From Acidipila sp. EB88 (lineage in GTDB: Bacteria; Acidobacteriota; Terriglobia; Terriglobales; Acidobacteriaceae), in the NCBI RefSeq assembly GCF_003858395.1, contig NZ_QWEV01000005.1, forward strand, positions 806,001 to 870,000: DNA of 64,000 nucleotides, in the 5' to 3' direction. The notes beneath the pieces are model-generated. The model worked only from the letters and a program-made list of their open reading frames with translations. It did no database searches and had not been told where the DNA came from. Numbering within the stretch: position 1 is the stretch's first letter; each line of letters begins with the position of its first letter. Of the stretch, positions 19,147 through 27,556 are shown piece after piece. A program made the position numbers and the translations under genes.

Positions 19147-20475
19147 ATGCTGTTTACCCAGGAAATCAACTTCGACCCGAACGATCCGCAGGCTGCGCTG
19201 GCCGCAGTGCCAGCCGCTGCCGCCGTGTTTGCCCTGCGCGGGCCTTCGGGCGAGCCGTACCTGAACCGGACCAGCGACCTGCGCCGGAGACTGCATCGGC
19301 TGCTCACGCCGTCGCCGGCGCAGAGCAAGCGCCTGCAGCTTGCAGGGCTGGTGCGTCGCGTCGCCTGGACCGAGACCGCTTCGGAGTTCACCGCGCAGCT
19401 GCTGCTCTACCAGGCGTCCCTGGCAGCTTTTGGTGAGCGCGCCCGCAAACGGCTTCACCTCACCACCCCATTTTTTGTGCGCGTGGGCATGCGCAATCGC
19501 TATCCCCGTTGCTGGATCACCAACAGCCTTTCGCTCGATGCCGCCGCTGACCTGTTCGGGCCGTTTCCGTCGCGCAACGCCGCGGAGCGATACCTCGAGC
19601 AGGTGCTGGACCTCTATCTCCTGCGGCGCTGCTTTCAGGACCTGGATCCTGATCCGGCATTTCCCGGCTGCATCTACTCCGAGATGAAGAAATGCCTGGC
19701 GCCCTGCTACGGCGGCTGCTCCGACGAGCGGTACGCCGACGAAGCGGCCGCAGTGCATGCCTTTCTGCGCACAGGCGGCGCGAGCCTGCTGGCAACGCTC
19801 GCCACGGAGCGGGACCGTGCAAGCGAAGCGCTGGACTTCGAAGCAGCTGCTGCCGCGCACACACGCCACACTAAGGCCGAAGCCGTGGCTGCGCTCGCTC
19901 CCGAGATTGCCCGGGCGCTCCAGGTGCAGCGAGGCGTGCTGGTGCAGCCCAGTGCCGTGCCCGACGAAGTTTCGCTTTACCTGCTCGAGAACAGCCTGTT
20001 TACCGGACCTGTGGCTTTTTCGGTTCTGGGCATGCGCCTGCCTAATGAGCAGTCGGGCTCCAGCTCCCTCTTCGCGCACCCTGCAGCGTTTGCGGCTGTT
20101 CCGCTGGCGAGCGCTGGAGCACGCGGCGTGCTGGAATGGAGCGCGCGAGGGAGCACCGAGGCGCAGGGAGGTTCCGCGGCAGATCCGGCGCCGCCGCAAT
20201 CCCCGGATGACCGCCTGCAGGCAGCACTGGCTTCGCTTGATGCGCTGGCCGCGCACAGGCACACGCTCGACAAGGACCGCGCCGCGGAGCATGGCCGGCA
20301 GGAATTATGCGACCACCAGGCGCTGCTTGCACGCTGGTATTTCCGGCCGGGCCACAAGCGCCAGGGCGAACTACTGCTGGCCGAACCGGCAAGTGGAGCC
20401 GTGCCGATGAAGGCGCTTCTGCGTGCCTGCGCCCGCGTGTACCGCGCGCATGTGGAGAAGCATGCCCCCCGTTAA
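19147..20475 (+). CDS. Truncated UvrC-like protein without nuclease (RNase H-like) domain
   Basis: The N-terminus aligns with the GIY-YIG domain of UvrC (AAVFALRGPSGEPYLNRTSDLRRRL), but the hallmark GVY/YVGK residues are changed to AVF/YLNR. The middle matches UvrC closely: FGPFPSRNAAERYLE, LRRCF, YSEMKKCLAPCYGGCSDERY and AFLRTGG. A UVR-like helix pair follows (about residues 210-240). The last 200 residues do not look like the endonuclease-V/RNase H domain or HhH repeats. UvrC makes the two cuts of excision repair; this paralogue lacks the 5' nuclease and has a doubtful 3' nuclease, so it may be regulatory. Start ATG 19147 is uncertain, GTG 19120 is possible. Confidence 0.8.
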   Translation: MLFTQEINFDPNDPQAALAAVPAAAAVFALRGPSGEPYLNRTSDLRRRLHRLLTPSPAQSKRLQLAGLVRRVAWTETASEFTAQLLLYQASLAAFGERARKRLHLTTPFFVRVGMRNRYPRCWITNSLSLDAAADLFGPFPSRNAAERYLEQVLDLYLLRRCFQDLDPDPAFPGCIYSEMKKCLAPCYGGCSDERYADEAAAVHAFLRTGGASLLATLATERDRASEALDFEAAAAAHTRHTKAEAVAALAPEIARALQVQRGVLVQPSAVPDEVSLYLLENSLFTGPVAFSVLGMRLPNEQSGSSSLFAHPAAFAAVPLASAGARGVLEWSARGSTEAQGGSAADPAPPQSPDDRLQAALASLDALAAHRHTLDKDRAAEHGRQELCDHQALLARWYFRPGHKRQGELLLAEPASGAVPMKALLRACARVYRAHVEKHAPR

Positions 20476-20506
20476 GCAGACCGGATTCTCTGGATAGGGT
20501 TGACGC

Positions 20507-20874
20507 ATGACTCGGTTCCAGACCGTATTCCTCGGCTGTGCTCTGGCGTTCCTGTTTCCTCTCGCCCTCAGGAGAGCTGAAGCCCAGGCCACGATCGCTC
20601 CGCTCGTGAGCTCCACCGTGCTTGACGGTGACTCGCCACGTCTGCTGAAGCGGCCTGGTGAATCGCAACCGTTCATACGTTCCGGCTGACCACAGAGTGC
20701 ACCGCACGTAGCTATACCGGCACCCCGGTGCTCGCTCAGGCCGAGAGAGCATTCGCCGCAGACAGCATAGGCAGAATCACCGTTGATTCTGCAGTTCCGT
20801 TGAGCGACACGTACAGCGGGGCTGGCCCGTTAGGGACTGCTCTGATCCGGGACGCCACTTCCGCTCGACGGTAA
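20507..20874 (+). pseudogene. Possible frameshifted small secreted protein
   Basis: ATG at 20507 opens a 60-residue frame with a clear signal peptide (MTRFQTVFLGCALAFLFPLA, cleavage near AEAQ). It stops at 20689. A second frame, open from 20662 to TAA at 20872-20874, continues with FRLTTECTARSYTGTPVLAQ and looks like ordinary coding sequence. One indel between 20662 and 20689 would join them into about 120 residues. No family is recognised. It could also be a genuine 60-residue secreted peptide followed by non-coding sequence. Confidence 0.35.
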
Positions 20875-21255
20875 TCCTGTGCATTCACAGGGAACTCTGA
20901 AGTGTGTGTGCCAACACTGTTGTCTGAACAATAAAACTGGGGAGCTAAGAGACAAAGCTGCTATTCAGATCAGGTTGTGACTACCGCGCACTCGCACGCA
21001 CTCGACCAAAAGGGTGCAGGAAATGGGGACATCGGATTATCGGAAGGGCGATGGGAAGCTGGGTGTGCCTCTGGCGAACGCAACGTACCTTCTGCCGTGA
21101 GCATGGTTGAAGACCACGAGGTACCGAAGCCTGAACCTAAAACATGCCTTCCCAGGCGTGGCAGCGCCATTCCTATCCGCCTGATACTTAGGATTCTGTA
21201 TAGTCAGCGTGTAACTGCCGCTTAGACATGTCACTTTCGACAAGGCGACTCGTTA
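20875..21255. other. Intergenic stretch, no gene recognised
   Basis: Short frames occur on both strands, for example one read leftwards from 21243, but none has a ribosome site or a family signal. The base composition is lower in GC than the left 20 kb, and this marks the entry into the accessory region. Confidence 0.4.
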
Positions 21256-22023
21256 CTACAGCGTAATTCCACCCGCGGCCTGGATGACTTGGCCAGTGAC
21301 CCAAAAGGCGTCATCAGACGCTAGAAACACCGCGATTCTGGCTATATCGTCCGGTTGTCCTGCTCGCCCGAGTGGTGTCGCTTTGATAGCAGCTTCGTAA
21401 CGTTCCCCTTGCATAAAGCCCGAGGCTTGTAAGCCTTCCGTTATTGTCAGTCCAGGGTTGAGCGCATTGACCCGTATTTGTTTTGGCCCAAGCTCTTTGG
21501 ATAAGGAGATGGAGAGGTTGTTGACCGCACCTTTCGTAGCCGAGTAGATCGACCCATACGCCGAGGGCATCGACCCACCCAGTGAGCCGATGTTGATGAC
21601 AGAGCCGCCCTCAACCATCAGCGGGACGGCAGCCTGCATCGATAAGACCAAGCCGAGAACGTTCAGGTTAAAAAGCCTGTGAAACTCCTCGCCCGTCACT
21701 TGCTCAAGTGGCCCGAATCCAGCAATGCCCGCATTGTTTACGAGCACGTGCAAACGTCCGTGTCTCCGCCTGATCTCTGCGAAAGTGCGTGTAATGTCCT
21801 CGTGGTTTGAGAAGTCGCCTTGCATCAGCCATGCTTCCCCACCTGCGCTAGTGATTTCGGCCACTGTCTGTTCCGCACCCTCGCGGCTCGTTGCGTAATT
21901 CACAACAACGGTGGCCCCTTCAGCACCCAGAAGTCTCGCAATGCTCTGACCGATTCCTTTGGATGCCCCCGTCACTAATGCAATTTTTCCGGAAAGCTTG
22001 CCCATATACCTCTTCATCTCCAA
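21256..22023 (-). CDS. Short-chain dehydrogenase/reductase (SDR), classical type
   Basis: A classical SDR of 255 residues that oxidises or reduces a hydroxyl or keto group with NAD(P). It shows the cofactor motif TGASKGIG (about residues 19-26), NNAG (about 92-95), the catalytic Ser in IGSLGG and the YSATK active site. The end LASDDAFWVTGQVIQAAGG is typical. An Asn/Arg-type residue after beta-2 (NYATSREGA) suggests NADP. The gene diverges from a TetR regulator (22091), a common layout in which the regulator represses the SDR and responds to its substrate. The substrate is unknown. Confidence 0.92.
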   Translation of the reverse strand: MEMKRYMGKLSGKIALVTGASKGIGQSIARLLGAEGATVVVNYATSREGAEQTVAEITSAGGEAWLMQGDFSNHEDITRTFAEIRRRHGRLHVLVNNAGIAGFGPLEQVTGEEFHRLFNLNVLGLVLSMQAAVPLMVEGGSVINIGSLGGSMPSAYGSIYSATKGAVNNLSISLSKELGPKQIRVNALNPGLTITEGLQASGFMQGERYEAAIKATPLGRAGQPDDIARIAVFLASDDAFWVTGQVIQAAGGITL

Positions 22024-22059
22024 GCCTGAATGCGTGTTTGCTCCCGATCAAATATATAC

Positions 22060-22069
22060 CGGTGGACCG
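22060..22069. promoter_or_regulatory. Candidate TetR operator between the divergent SDR and TetR genes
   Basis: CGGT-GG-ACCG is a short inverted repeat inside an AT-rich tract, midway between the two divergent starts. It is the only symmetric element in the 67-base gap. Confidence 0.4.
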
Positions 22070-22090
22070 ATTTTATTTATCATAAGCAGA

Positions 22091-22699
22091 ATGATTGCTC
22101 GCAAGCCACGCAAGATTCAGGACAGGACAGCAATCACACGGGAGTGCCTGTTACGCGCCGCGGAGAAGGTCTTCGCACGAAGAGGGTACGAAAGCGCTCT
22201 ATTAGCAGAGATTGCGGAAGCAGCAGGCTTCAGCAAGGGAGCGCTCTACGCCCACTTCAAGAGCAAGGAAGACTTGTTTCTGGCCCTGGCTCTCGAAAAG
22301 GCGGCCACGTTACATGCCAGCCTCAGCAATGCGTTGAGCCAAGCACCCACCCGCGAGGCTAAGATCCTCGCCTTCAGGTCGTTTTACATTGGTCTGGCCG
22401 TGGACAGGGAGTGGGCGCTTCTCATCCTCGAAGCCAAACTGTTCATGACCCGTCATCGAAAGGTACGGGAGCGGCTCCTCGAAGCTGAAAGCAATCTTGA
22501 GGTCAGCGTAGAGCAAGCGTTGTTGAAAGTTTTCGGTAAGGCCAAGCGAACGCCCGCCAAAGCACTTGGCGGTATAGTTGCTGCGCTTGTGCTCGAGTCT
22601 CACTTGGAGCCAGAGGCTTTTACCGCCCGCAAGATCAGGGCAATGCTCGGAACAATATTCGACTCGTTACTGGGTGTAGACGATTCTGTTGAAGTGTAG
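22091..22699 (+). CDS. TetR/AcrR family transcriptional regulator
   Basis: The 202-residue protein has a TetR helix-turn-helix at about residues 14-60: LLRAAEKVFARRGYESALLA, then IAEAAGFSKGALYAHFKSKE. The rest is an all-helical ligand-binding and dimer domain that cannot be linked to a ligand by eye. TetR proteins bind DNA as dimers and leave it on binding a small molecule. It is divergent from an SDR gene 67 bases away, which is the most likely target, together with itself. ATG at 22091 (MIARKPRKIQ) is used, since the upstream codons overlap the SDR 5' end. Confidence 0.92.
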   Translation: MIARKPRKIQDRTAITRECLLRAAEKVFARRGYESALLAEIAEAAGFSKGALYAHFKSKEDLFLALALEKAATLHASLSNALSQAPTREAKILAFRSFYIGLAVDREWALLILEAKLFMTRHRKVRERLLEAESNLEVSVEQALLKVFGKAKRTPAKALGGIVAALVLESHLEPEAFTARKIRAMLGTIFDSLLGVDDSVEV

Positions 22700-22886
22700 G
22701 CCGATCATTGCTCCTGATAAATGTCGCGGTGAGAAGGTCAGTTGAGCGCCAGCGGTCCTCAGCTTGTCAACTGAAGTATGAGGACTTGCTGGTTCATTAA
22801 ACCAAGTGATGCTTATACGACGACCCTCCCTGCTCGCCCGGACGCTGCAACTACTCGGCAGAAAATAATCTTGAGATTATTCCTTG

Positions 22887-22901
22887 CAACGACAATCGTT
22901 G
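22887..22901. promoter_or_regulatory. Candidate MarR operator, CAACGA-CAA-TCGTTG
   Basis: A perfect six-base inverted repeat with a three-base spacer lies 17 bases before the marR start at 22919. The half-site TCGTTG returns before the next two transcription units (23398-23409 and 24363-24385), which points to one regulon. Confidence 0.6.
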
Positions 22902-22918
22902 TGCGCTATAGTCTCCTC

Positions 22919-23380
22919 ATGGTGACCGGGCTGGCACGAGACATCAAGCAAACTCGCAACTTCCCTTCGGTCGAGGGCGAAGCGGGGCTCAACATCCTCC
23001 GCACGTCGGAGATGCTGTATGAGAGGCTGAACACAGCTCTCAAGCCCCTCGATCTTACGTTTACCCAGTACAACGTGCTCCGTATCCTACGGGGAGCGGG
23101 AGCCGCAGGCGTGACCTGCTCCCAGCTGGCCGAGCGCATGATCGTTCGGGATCCTGATGTCACTCGTCTGCTGGACCGCCTGGAGAAGAGGGGCTACGTC
23201 GAACGCCGTCGCAGTGAACAGGATCGCCGCGTCCTGATCGTGACGATTTCGGCCGCGGGTCTGGAGCACCTGCATGCTGCCGATGGACCGATTGTGAAGG
23301 CCATGACTTCGACGATGGAGAAGCCTGGAAAGGAGAGGCTGTTGGAGCTGATCGATGTGCTGGAGACCATCCGGCAGTAG
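22919..23380 (+). CDS. MarR family transcriptional regulator
   Basis: A 153-residue MarR regulator with a winged helix at about residues 50-110: LTFTQYNVLRILRGAG, then CSQLAERMIVRDPDVTRLLD for the recognition helix, and RRRSEQDRRVLIVTIS for the wing. MarR proteins are dimeric repressors released by phenolic ligands or by oxidation. No Cys lies where OhrR would have it. Its own upstream region and that of qorB-like and hydrolase genes downstream carry matching half-sites. It leads a block of four genes read in one direction. Confidence 0.92.
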   Translation: MVTGLARDIKQTRNFPSVEGEAGLNILRTSEMLYERLNTALKPLDLTFTQYNVLRILRGAGAAGVTCSQLAERMIVRDPDVTRLLDRLEKRGYVERRRSEQDRRVLIVTISAAGLEHLHAADGPIVKAMTSTMEKPGKERLLELIDVLETIRQ

Positions 23381-23397
23381 TTTTCTCGTCCCAATAG

Positions 23398-23409
23398 TCG
23401 TTGTAACGA
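23398..23409. promoter_or_regulatory. Candidate MarR operator TCGTT-GT-AACGA
   Basis: An inverted repeat with five-base arms, 41 bases before the QorB-like gene. It shares TCGTTGT with the site before marR. Confidence 0.55.
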
Positions 23410-23449
23410 TATTCCTCACACCTAAACATTAACCGCTAAGGAGAACATC

Positions 23450-24310
23450 ATGATCGCCGTTACCGGAGCAAATGGGCAGCTGGGCAAGCTCGTCATCGAA
23501 GGGCTTCTGAAGAAGGTTCCTGCTGCAGACATCGTCGCCATCGTCCGTAATCCTGAGACTGCAACCGCATTCCAGCAGGCCGGTGTGCAGGTCCGCGAAG
23601 CGGACTACGACCGGCCGGAGAGCCTCGAAGTTGCGCTACGCGGAGCGGACAAGCTCTTGCTCATTTCGGCGGTCATGCCTGGCCAGCGCCTGCGGCAGCA
23701 TAGGACCGTCATCGATGCCGCAAAGAGATCCGGCGTCTCGTTTGTCGCCTACACCAGCATGTTGAAGGCGGACACCTCAGGCCATGTGCTCGCCCCTGAA
23801 CACCTCGCGACGGAGGAGTATCTGGCTGGTTCTGGTCTGACATATGCTCTGCTCCGGAACGCCTGGTACCTCGAAAACCACATGGGCATGGTTGAACCTG
23901 CTCTCCAGCACGGCGTTCTGGTAGGAAGCGCGAAAGAGGGACGCTTCGCCTCGGCGTCCAGAGCGGACTATGCAGGAGCAGCGGTGGCCGTGCTGACCGG
24001 AGCCGGAGAGCTTAACCGCACCTACGAACTGGCCGGCGATACCTCGTTCACGATGAGTGAGTTTGCGTCCGAGCTGTCCGAACAGACAGGAAAGCAGATC
24101 CCCTACAACGACCTCGACCCGGACGCCTACCGTTCGCTGCTGTCAGGCCTGGGGCTTCCCCCGATGATCGTCGAGGTTGTGGTGGATGCCGATGTGAAAG
24201 CGCAGCAGGGAGCCTTCGATAGCTCATCGAGCGATCTGTCACGGCTCCTTGGGCACTCCACCACCACGTTGGCTCAGGCGATCAGGGCCACCGTTCGCAG
24301 TCAGCAGTGA
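23450..24310 (+). CDS. NmrA-like NAD(P)H:quinone oxidoreductase (QorB/YtfG type)
   Basis: The 286-residue protein is an atypical SDR with the Rossmann motif TGANGQLG (about residues 5-12) and the NADP-type VRNPETA after beta-2. It has the family blocks LLLISAVMPGQRLRQHRTVI, YTSMLKAD, LRNAWYLENH and SRADYAGAAVAVLTG. QorB reduces quinones with NADPH; some relatives are redox sensors. The site GGAGAACATC precedes the ATG. The MarR site 41 bases upstream suggests induction by quinones or electrophiles. It is separated from the next gene by 188 bases with repeated CGTTGT half-sites. Confidence 0.9.
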   Translation: MIAVTGANGQLGKLVIEGLLKKVPAADIVAIVRNPETATAFQQAGVQVREADYDRPESLEVALRGADKLLLISAVMPGQRLRQHRTVIDAAKRSGVSFVAYTSMLKADTSGHVLAPEHLATEEYLAGSGLTYALLRNAWYLENHMGMVEPALQHGVLVGSAKEGRFASASRADYAGAAVAVLTGAGELNRTYELAGDTSFTMSEFASELSEQTGKQIPYNDLDPDAYRSLLSGLGLPPMIVEVVVDADVKAQQGAFDSSSSDLSRLLGHSTTTLAQAIRATVRSQQ

Positions 24311-24362
24311 TTGCCTTCACTCCTTCACGGCGGCTGCAAGAGGAAGCGACGCCGTGATGAGT

Positions 24363-24401
24363 ACGTTGTAGAAGTACACGTTGTAAACATAGTATGCAAC
24401 G
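24363..24401. promoter_or_regulatory. Clustered CGTTGT half-sites before the alpha/beta hydrolase
   Basis: ACGTTGTA occurs at 24363-24370 and again at 24378-24385, 15 bases apart, with the reversed form GCAACG at 24396-24401. The same half-site is found in the two inverted repeats further upstream. The direct spacing of 15 bases is not that of a single palindrome. Confidence 0.45.
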
Positions 24402-24498
24402 CCTACATTGGTGAAACGCTTAGAAACAGCAGAGTGAAAGACCCTTCACCGAAACCTCAACGATGTAGCACACCTTGCAAGCATGAAAGGTAATCACC

Positions 24499-25239
24499 AT
24501 GGCAAACAATACGTCCTCCCTCCCTTCGGCCGATCTGGCTGCAACCTCCACCTCAGCGACGCCGGTAAAGAACATCGTCCTTGTGCACGGCGCCCTCGCA
24601 GACGCTTCGGGATTCCGGGCTGTCTACGACATCCTCAAGCGGCAGGGCTTCCACGTGAGCCTCGCGAGCCAGCCGTTGACGAGCCGCGCCGCGGATATCG
24701 CTGCGGTCCGCCGCGTCCTCGATCTTCAGACCGGCCCCGTCATCCTTGTCGGACACAGCTACGGAGGCGCGCTGATCACCGAGACCGGAAACGACCCCAA
24801 GGTGAAGGCCCTGGTCTATGTCGCCGCCCTGCAGCCAGACGCCGGAGAAGCCCCGTTCGAGCTCCTCACGTCCAGACCCGCTGCAAGCCAGGCTGTTGCG
24901 TTCACAACAGACGGTTATGCGTACCTCGACGCGGCCCACTATCAGGAAGATTTCGCGGCCGATCTCTCGAAAGAAGACACCGACTTCATGGCGGATTCGC
25001 AGATGTTCATCGCGGTCGAATGCCTGCAAACCCCGGTTTCGGTAGCCGCCTGGCACGATAAGCCCAGCTACGCCATCGTTTCCACCGAGGACCGCTCGCT
25101 GAATCCGGACCTCCAGCGCTTTATGTACCAGCGAAGCAAGAGCAAGGTGACGGAGCTTACCGGCTCCCACGCGATCTACATTTCACAACCCGAAGCGGTG
25201 GCGGCTGTCATCGCGACAGCCGCGAACGAGGCGATCTAA
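24499..25239 (+). CDS. Alpha/beta hydrolase
   Basis: A 246-residue serine hydrolase with VLVHGALADASGF (oxyanion region), nucleophile Ser87 in GHSYGG and a late His in GSHAIYISQPE. This sub-family (often annotated as chlorinated-biphenyl or aryl-ester hydrolase-like) follows NmrA and SDR genes in many soil bacteria. The substrate is unknown. A predicted polar N-terminus of about 22 residues (MANNTSSLPSADLAATSTS) is not a signal peptide. It is followed after 80 bases by an SDR in the same direction, probably in the same transcript. Confidence 0.88.
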   Translation: MANNTSSLPSADLAATSTSATPVKNIVLVHGALADASGFRAVYDILKRQGFHVSLASQPLTSRAADIAAVRRVLDLQTGPVILVGHSYGGALITETGNDPKVKALVYVAALQPDAGEAPFELLTSRPAASQAVAFTTDGYAYLDAAHYQEDFAADLSKEDTDFMADSQMFIAVECLQTPVSVAAWHDKPSYAIVSTEDRSLNPDLQRFMYQRSKSKVTELTGSHAIYISQPEAVAAVIATAANEAI

Positions 25240-25319
25240 GGCATCGGCTGCTGGGTTCTCCCAGCAGCCAGCCTCCTCAACCAAGCGCGCAGGCAACCCA
25301 GTTCTACAGGAGAAACGAA

Positions 25320-26066
25320 ATGTCGCAAACGAAGAAAGTGGCTCTTGTCACAGGTGCGAACCGTGGAATCGGTCTTGAGACCGTCCGTCAACTGGCGGTG
25401 CAAGGTATTGAGGTCTTCCTTGCGGCACGCACTCTGTCGTCCGCTCAGGAAGCAGCAGCGAAGTTGGAAGCCGGCGGCGTGAGGGGTGTCCATCCGATCC
25501 AGCTGGACGTGACCAAAGCCTCTGATCGGTCCGAAGCAGCCAAGCACATCGGAGACGAGTTCGGGCACCTGGACATCCTGATCAACAACGCAGCGCTGGG
25601 TGCGCCGGAAGGGACGCTCCTCGCGAAGCTGACCAGTGACACGCCGGAAAAGGAGCTGCAGGATGTATTCAACACCAACGTCTTCGCCGTGCTTCTGCTG
25701 ACGCATGACCTGCTCCCTCTTATCAGGAAGAGCGATGCGGGACGGATCGTAAATGTTTCGAGCACGACCGGGTCGCTCACCATGCAGGCGAATCGCGATC
25801 CGATGCTTGCCTACACGAAACGCTTCGCCTACAACGCCTCGAAATCAGCACTCAACATGTTCACGATCCATCTCTCGCAGGAGCTTGCCGACACCAACAT
25901 CAAAGTGAACTCGATCCTCCCTGGTTGGGTGAAGACGGAACTCGGAACCGATCTCGCTCCGATGAGTATCGAAGACGGCGCAAAGACCAGCGTGCAGGCC
26001 GCTCTGCTCGACGCCGACGGTCCTACTGGAACCTTCTTTCATCTCGACCAGCAACTTCCCTGGTAG
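25320..26066 (+). CDS. Short-chain dehydrogenase/reductase
   Basis: Classical SDR of 248 residues with TGANRGIGLE (about residues 11-20), LDVTKASD, NNAALG instead of the usual NNAG, and YNASKSALN as active site. The layout with about 15 residues inserted before the active Tyr (MQANRDPMLAYTKRFA) is that of carbonyl-reductase-like SDRs that act on aldehydes and quinones as monomers. AGGAG precedes the ATG. It is last in the MarR-led block and fits a detoxification role together with the QorB-like enzyme. Confidence 0.9.
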   Translation: MSQTKKVALVTGANRGIGLETVRQLAVQGIEVFLAARTLSSAQEAAAKLEAGGVRGVHPIQLDVTKASDRSEAAKHIGDEFGHLDILINNAALGAPEGTLLAKLTSDTPEKELQDVFNTNVFAVLLLTHDLLPLIRKSDAGRIVNVSSTTGSLTMQANRDPMLAYTKRFAYNASKSALNMFTIHLSQELADTNIKVNSILPGWVKTELGTDLAPMSIEDGAKTSVQAALLDADGPTGTFFHLDQQLPW

Positions 26067-26099
26067 ACCCGATGGGGCCAGGGACGCGCTGCAGCCAAG

Positions 26100-26258
26100 A
26101 TGAAGAGCTGCCTCTGGGTACGCCCGGAGATCTTTGCCCGGATCCGGTTTCTGGAGTGGACGCCTGGCGATCATCTGCGCTGGGAGCGAGACAAGGCCGT
26201 CTGGCGCTTCACCCGGATCGGGGTGCACGAAGAGTGCTACTGCGGCCAGCGCGAGTGA
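26100..26258 (+). pseudogene. Remnant of the C-terminus of an LigD-type ATP-dependent DNA ligase
   Basis: ATG at 26100 begins a 52-residue frame MKSCLWVRPEIFARIRFLEW followed by TPGDHLRW. LigD ligases end with W-V-R/K-P-E-L-V-A-x-V-x-F-x-E-W-T-x-D-G-x-L-R, and this fragment keeps that order almost completely. The rest of the ligase (adenylation motif KxDG) is not found nearby, and the end of the frame (CYCGQRE) does not match. The most likely reading is a broken piece left by deletion or recombination. It overlaps no other gene and lies tail to tail with the ROK gene. Confidence 0.5.
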
Positions 26259-26335
26259 ACTTGAGGTGTAAACCATACGAACACCCGCTGGTTGCTACGA
26301 TCGACACAGATTGATAGTCAAAGGATGAGCGAGCC

Positions 26336-27556
26336 TTACGAGGCTTCGTGCGTGTTGGCAGCCGCCGATTCGATGAGTGTTGCAAGGCCTGCATTCAGCG
26401 AGAGTTCGACGCCTCCCCAGAGCACCGCGTTACGAGCAAGCTGCCCAGGGGCTATGCGTGGTGCCGCGAATTCATTCGCGACCAACCCTGTCCGCACTGC
26501 CTCGATCAAGACGGGATGGCTGCCTATGTCGCCTCCCAGGATGACCAGGCCTGGGTTGAGGATGAGCGAAACGTTCAAGATCAGGTCGGCGACGAGCTCG
26601 GCCCGGGCTTCGACGATTCTTCGGGCATCTTCATCATTGCGCGCGGCGAGATCAAGAATGGCAGCAGCTTTTAACTTCTTCGTTGCAGCACCGCCCGCCA
26701 GCTTCATCTCACGCCAGCTTGCCTCTATACCGCCGCTGCCGATGAGCTTCTCCAACTCGCCGAACTCACGTATTAACGTGTGTCTGGCAGAAACATTCGG
26801 CACACGCAGGTAGCCGATCTCGCCGGCGGACCAGTGGGTGCCATGATGAATACGTCCGGCTAGCATGATGCCAGCGCCTACGCCATGCCCGATTGAGATG
26901 TAGACAAAGTTCTCCTCGCCTAGTGCCGCTCCCCGATAGCGCTCTCCTTGCGCTGCTAGGTTTGTGTCGTTCTCAACAAGGACCGAGCAGGAAAAGATCT
27001 TCTCGAGCATGGAGCGAAGCGGGACATCGTGCCATCCATCGAGCGGACTTATGGCCAGTACGACACCCTCCATTACGTTTGTGATGGCCGGTACTCCGAC
27101 AGTGACGCCAACGAGTTCCGCATCAGGATACGTCTGCGCACGCAGCATGCGACGAACATGCCTGCCGATAAGCGCGCAGATATGCTTCGGCGTGGTGGAT
27201 TGACCTTCGAGGAGCACCTCTTCGGTGGCTTGCAACTCACCATCGAGATCGGCAAGAAGAATGGTTATGGAAGTGACAGAAATATCGACTGCGGCAACAC
27301 ATCCCCGTTCCGCCTTGAAGCGGATGAGGTCTGGCGGTCTACCACCACTCGACTCCCCTTCGCCGGCCGCTTTGATCAGGTCGGCTGCTTGCAGATAAGC
27401 GACAACGTTCGCCACGGTTGGTGCACTCAGTCCCGAAGCGCGTACCAAGTCTGCTTTAGAACAAGCACCGGCGTCGCGCAGAAGATGGAGGATGCGCACT
27501 GCGTTCGTATGGCGGAGCATCGGCGGGCGCCCCAAGGGGCCATGCAGGATTGTCAT
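26336..27556 (-). CDS. ROK family transcriptional regulator (NagC/XylR type)
   Basis: The N-terminal 70 residues hold a winged helix-turn-helix (ILHLLRDAGACSKADLVRAS, then GLSAPTVANVVAYLQ). The ROK domain follows with DISVTSITILLADLDG, VENDTNLAAQGE and IGHGVGAGIMLAGRI. The usual Cys-rich zinc motif (CxCGxxGCxE) after GEIG is absent; here the sequence is GEIGYLRVPNVSARHT. ROK regulators bind sugars or sugar phosphates and control catabolic genes. Its ATG overlaps the TGA of the thuA-like gene by four bases, so it is the third gene of a tightly coupled operon and probably its own sensor. Confidence 0.88.
   Translation of the reverse strand: MTILHGPLGRPPMLRHTNAVRILHLLRDAGACSKADLVRASGLSAPTVANVVAYLQAADLIKAAGEGESSGGRPPDLIRFKAERGCVAAVDISVTSITILLADLDGELQATEEVLLEGQSTTPKHICALIGRHVRRMLRAQTYPDAELVGVTVGVPAITNVMEGVVLAISPLDGWHDVPLRSMLEKIFSCSVLVENDTNLAAQGERYRGAALGEENFVYISIGHGVGAGIMLAGRIHHGTHWSAGEIGYLRVPNVSARHTLIREFGELEKLIGSGGIEASWREMKLAGGAATKKLKAAAILDLAARNDEDARRIVEARAELVADLILNVSLILNPGLVILGGDIGSHPVLIEAVRTGLVANEFAAPRIAPGQLARNAVLWGGVELSLNAGLATLIESAAANTHEAS

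Noticed and set aside
18769..20292. 507-residue frame on the minus strand
   Set aside because: It is antisense to the esterase end and the UvrC-like gene and has no family signal.
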